Source: an uncultured Alphaproteobacteria bacterium (GTDB lineage: Bacteria; Pseudomonadota; Alphaproteobacteria; MPNO01; UBA2964). From it: a stretch of DNA of 64,000 nt. The DNA lies in the NCBI GenBank assembly GCA_943787225.1, contig CALSLP010000005.1, forward strand, positions 1 through 64,000, in the 5' to 3' direction. Position numbers and translations under genes: made by a program. The notes under the pieces are model-generated. The model worked only from the letters and a program-made list of their open reading frames with translations, did no database searches and was not told where the DNA came from. Positions 61,861 to 64,000 of the stretch are shown one piece after another (position 1 is the first letter of the stretch; each line of letters starts with the position of its first letter).

Positions 61861-62979
61861 ATGACCGAAATAAAAAATACATCCATTAATGCCGCAATGC
61901 TTGCCGTTGATCGTGCGGCGCATGATTTCCGGCGGGGCCGCGCTATTCAGATACGGGATGATGCGGGAGGCGCAGTGATTGCGGTGGCAGCCGAGATGGG
62001 CTCCGACCAGGTGATCTCCCGGCTAACAGAACTTGGCAGCGATGAACCGGCTATTGCGATTACCCATCATCGGGCGCGAACCTTAAAGGTTCGACTATAT
62101 ACGGATGAAATTGTACTGCTTCCGTTCAAGTCATGGCGTACGGCTGACGCCGCGCGAACGATTGCGGACCCAACGACTGATTTGGCTAATCCTCTGCGTG
62201 GTCCATACACGGCCAATCGGGATCCGGTCAGTGCCGCGAGTATTGCGGCAGTACAGCTTGCCAAGATATCCCGCCTGCTACCATCGGCTATCGTGGTTCC
62301 TTGTAATGGGAGCAATAATGATTTGGTTGCTGAGGACGGTATTGCTTCGATTAGGGCATCTGATGTCATGTCCTATGAAATGGATACGGCTGGTACGCTT
62401 CGACAGGTTACAGCAGCACGTGTTCCGCTGGAGAACGCAGAGAATACCCGTATCTTGACATACCGGTCCCCTGATGGCGGCCGGGAGCATCTTGCGATTG
62501 TCATTGGTGAACCACCGACCGACCGACCGGTGCTTGCCCGTATACATTCCGAATGTTTTACGGGGGATCTAATAGGTTCGTTGAAATGTGATTGTGGACA
62601 GCAGCTTCGCGGCGCTATTGCTCAGATTGCCGAAGAAGGTGCTGGTATTCTCTTGTATCTGAGACAGGAGGGACGGGGCATTGGTCTGACCAACAAGCTG
62701 AGAGCTTATGCGTTGCAAGACCAAGGGTTTGATACCGTTGAGGCTAACGAGCGGCTCGGATTCGAATCGGATGAGCGAATCTTTTTACCTGCAGCGAGAA
62801 TTTTAAAGCAGCTTGGTTTTGATCAGGTCCGGTTGATGACGAATAATCCCGATAAGGTCGAGGGTTTAACGTCTTTTGGAATTGAAGTCGTGGAGCGGGT
62901 TCCGCATGCTTTTCCTTCTAACGACCACAACGAGTTTTATCTTTCAGTTAAGAAGGAAAAGAGCGGTCACTTATTATAG
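61861..62979 (+). CDS. ribA: GTP cyclohydrolase II with N-terminal extra domain
   Basis: A 372-residue RibA. The C-terminal half carries the zinc site ([20 protein letters not shown], Cys232, 243, 245), [20 protein letters not shown] and [20 protein letters not shown]. The N-terminal 180 residues look like a degenerate DHBP-synthase-type domain that has lost the catalytic acidic loop, as in other alphaproteobacterial RibA proteins. It makes the first riboflavin precursor from GTP. A GTG six bases earlier is an alternative start. A strong terminator follows. The gene sits between the phage-like switch and a prophage remnant. Confidence 0.93.
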   Translation: MTEIKNTSINAAMLAVDRAAHDFRRGRAIQIRDDAGGAVIAVAAEMGSDQVISRLTELGSDEPAIAITHHRARTLKVRLYTDEIVLLPFKSWRTADAARTIADPTTDLANPLRGPYTANRDPVSAASIAAVQLAKISRLLPSAIVVPCNGSNNDLVAEDGIASIRASDVMSYEMDTAGTLRQVTAARVPLENAENTRILTYRSPDGGREHLAIVIGEPPTDRPVLARIHSECFTGDLIGSLKCDCGQQLRGAIAQIAEEGAGILLYLRQEGRGIGLTNKLRAYALQDQGFDTVEANERLGFESDERIFLPAARILKQLGFDQVRLMTNNPDKVEGLTSFGIEVVERVPHAFPSNDHNEFYLSVKKEKSGHLL

Positions 62980-63041
62980 GAAAATAATCCTTTACTCGTG
63001 TGACTAAAACGAGTATATTCTTTTTCATCTTGAAGTTGTCG

Positions 63042-63066
63042 AAAGCTCCGCAAAGCGGGGCTTTTT
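63042..63066 (+). terminator. Rho-independent terminator after ribA
   Basis: AAAGCTCCGC and GCGGGGCTTT form a 10-bp stem (one T-G pair) with loop AAA, followed by TT and GTTT. It is 62 bp after the ribA stop and 30 bp before the terminase-like start. Confidence 0.85.
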
Positions 63067-63095
63067 GTTTGTCCAGATTTTCCCATAGGTATTCA

Positions 63096-64000
63096 ATGAA
63101 CACACGCCGCAAGGGTGCTGCGAATAGCAGCGCCGTGGATTTGTCCGAGTTTGCGGCACAGAATCTGTTGATACGGACGAAACAGGGCGAGACATCACCT
63201 CTTATTCTTAATACCGTTCAGACTCGGCTGCATCTCAGGCTTGAAGACTTACGGAAGCGAGCCGGACGTGTGCGCGCTTTAATCCTCAAGGCAAGACAGC
63301 CGGGTGTTTCCACCTACGTTCAGGCTCGGTTTTACAGAGAGATTCTCAGTCGGCGTGGCGCTCAGGCTTATATTTTGACACATCAGCGTGATGCGACGGA
63401 CGCCATTTTCGCAATTACCGAACGGTTTCACGCCAATAACCCTGATCCAAATAAGCCTAAAACGTCGGTGGCGAACGCTAAAGAGCTCTGCTTTGCCGAC
63501 ATTGAGAGCGGTTATCGTGTTGGCACGGCCGGGAGTAAAGCCGTTGGCAGAGGTCAGACTTTTCAGTTGTGTCACGGCTCAGAAGTCGCCCATTGGCCGA
63601 ATCCAGGCTCTCATATGGCCGGCCTTATGCAGGCTGTTCCAGATGCTGATGACACTGAGACCGTGCTAGATGATGGGACCGCAGAGGAGGCGCGAACGAC
63701 ACTTGGTGCTCAAGTAGGCTTGGATTTTCCTAGCCAGGCCGAAGCCGAAGCAGGGACTGCGACAGATGAACGTGTGTGGTCTGCGGAGCGGATTAAGCAG
63801 GCGATCGTCGCGCTCGCGCCGGTGGCAATTTTCTTCCGGTTGGCGCGATGGTGGACTACGCTGGCGCTGGTGCGGTGCCGAGTGGGTATTTATTGTGCGA
63901 TGGTGCATCCATTTCTCGGACAACCTACGCAGATCTTTTTGCTGCTATTGGTATAGCATGGGGGGTGGGTGACGGCTCCACGACCTTTAATTTGCCTGAT
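63096..64000 (+). pseudogene. Terminase N-terminus fused to tail-fibre C-terminus, prophage deletion remnant
   Basis: From ATG 63096 (AGG 6 nt upstream) the first 187 residues are a phage terminase large-subunit ATPase: LILKARQPGVSTYVQARFYR (Walker A region), YILTHQRDATDAIF, and HGSEVAHWPNPGSHMAGLMQ ending AVPDADDTE, where terminases normally continue with VILESTANG. Instead, from about 63657 the frame reads TVLDDGTAEEARTTLGAQVG and SQAEAEAGTATDERVWSAER, which is tail-fibre sequence. A lost base near 63822 then shifts the frame, after which a tail collar domain reads VPSGYLLCDGASISRTTYAD and GVGDGSTTFNLPD to the window end. Nuclease domain and all genes between are missing. Gene continues past 64000. 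Confidence 0.82.

Noticed and set aside
1..64000. tRNA, rRNA, CRISPR arrays, insertion sequences and direct-repeat attachment sites.
   Set aside because: Looked for by eye on both strands; nothing convincing was seen. A covariance-model or repeat search would be needed to exclude short ones.

Overview
The window looks like the chromosome of a heterotrophic alphaproteobacterium, probably a marine Rhodospirillales-type lineage. The pointers are a ZapE (AFG1-type) ATPase, YciB/IspZ, a TIGR02444-family protein and a two-domain RibA, dense use of acyl-CoA dehydrogenases, SDRs, ADP-forming acyl-CoA ligases and Mo-hydroxylases, and moderate GC. The genus cannot be read from the sequence. No rRNA, tRNA, CRISPR array or insertion sequence was recognised.

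Layout. (1) 1-12.2 kb: a nitrogen-compound uptake and ring-opening cluster. It holds the C-terminus of a hydantoinase/dihydropyrimidinase-like enzyme, an M20 hydrolase, a deaminase-like amidohydrolase, a NMT1/THI5-type ABC importer (Tat-exported binding protein, ATPase, two permeases) preceded by an almost perfect sigma-54 promoter, then an aminotransferase, an unusual SDR, an alpha/beta hydrolase, an N-carbamoyl amidohydrolase and a deacylase-type amidohydrolase. (2) 12.4-16.2 kb: an FAH-family enzyme, an orphan SF2 helicase and an EamA exporter. (3) 16.3-24.0 kb: acyl-CoA chemistry (AhpD-like protein, SDR, acyl-CoA dehydrogenase, DUF35, thiolase-fold protein), then a badly frame-broken ADP-forming acyl-CoA ligase and acyl-CoA dehydrogenase. 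(4) 24.0-27.1 kb: GAF-PAS histidine kinase, Sel1 protein, hypothetical protein. (5) 27.2-32.4 kb: a second frame-broken block with an isopropylmalate-dehydrogenase-family enzyme, a PCu(A)C copper chaperone and a molybdenum hydroxylase whose [2Fe-2S] and Mo domains are fused. (6) 32.5-51.3 kb: a catabolic island with an enolase-superfamily enzyme, VOC proteins, a metallo-beta-lactamase-fold hydrolase, three tandem SDRs, two class II aldolases (the second at 56 kb), phytanoyl-CoA-type dioxygenase, acyl-CoA dehydrogenases, AcuI-like reductase, thioesterase, acyl-CoA ligase, a hydroxycinnamoyl-CoA hydratase-lyase-like crotonase, an amidohydrolase-2 and a dihydroxyphthalate-decarboxylase-like protein. 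Together these suggest breakdown of aromatic or branched acids through CoA thioesters. (7) 51.4-59.6 kb: small regulators, leuCD, yciB, dienelactone hydrolase, zapE and other chromosomal genes. (8) 59.6-64 kb: a phage-like regulatory switch (self-cleaving repressor with five 12-bp operators and three promoters), ribA, and a terminase fused to a tail-fibre sequence that looks like a prophage deletion scar.

A strong theme is single-base indels. At least 14 genes are broken by +1/-1 shifts, concentrated at 20.6-24.0 and 27.2-32.4 kb, while the encoded residues stay family-like and I saw no in-frame nonsense substitutions. This fits either very recent decay or local assembly error, and the sequence alone cannot decide. 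Genes with one shift are listed as CDS with the shift described; those with several are listed as pseudogenes. Start codons were moved downstream of the longest possible start when a Shine-Dalgarno sequence or family alignment supported it.
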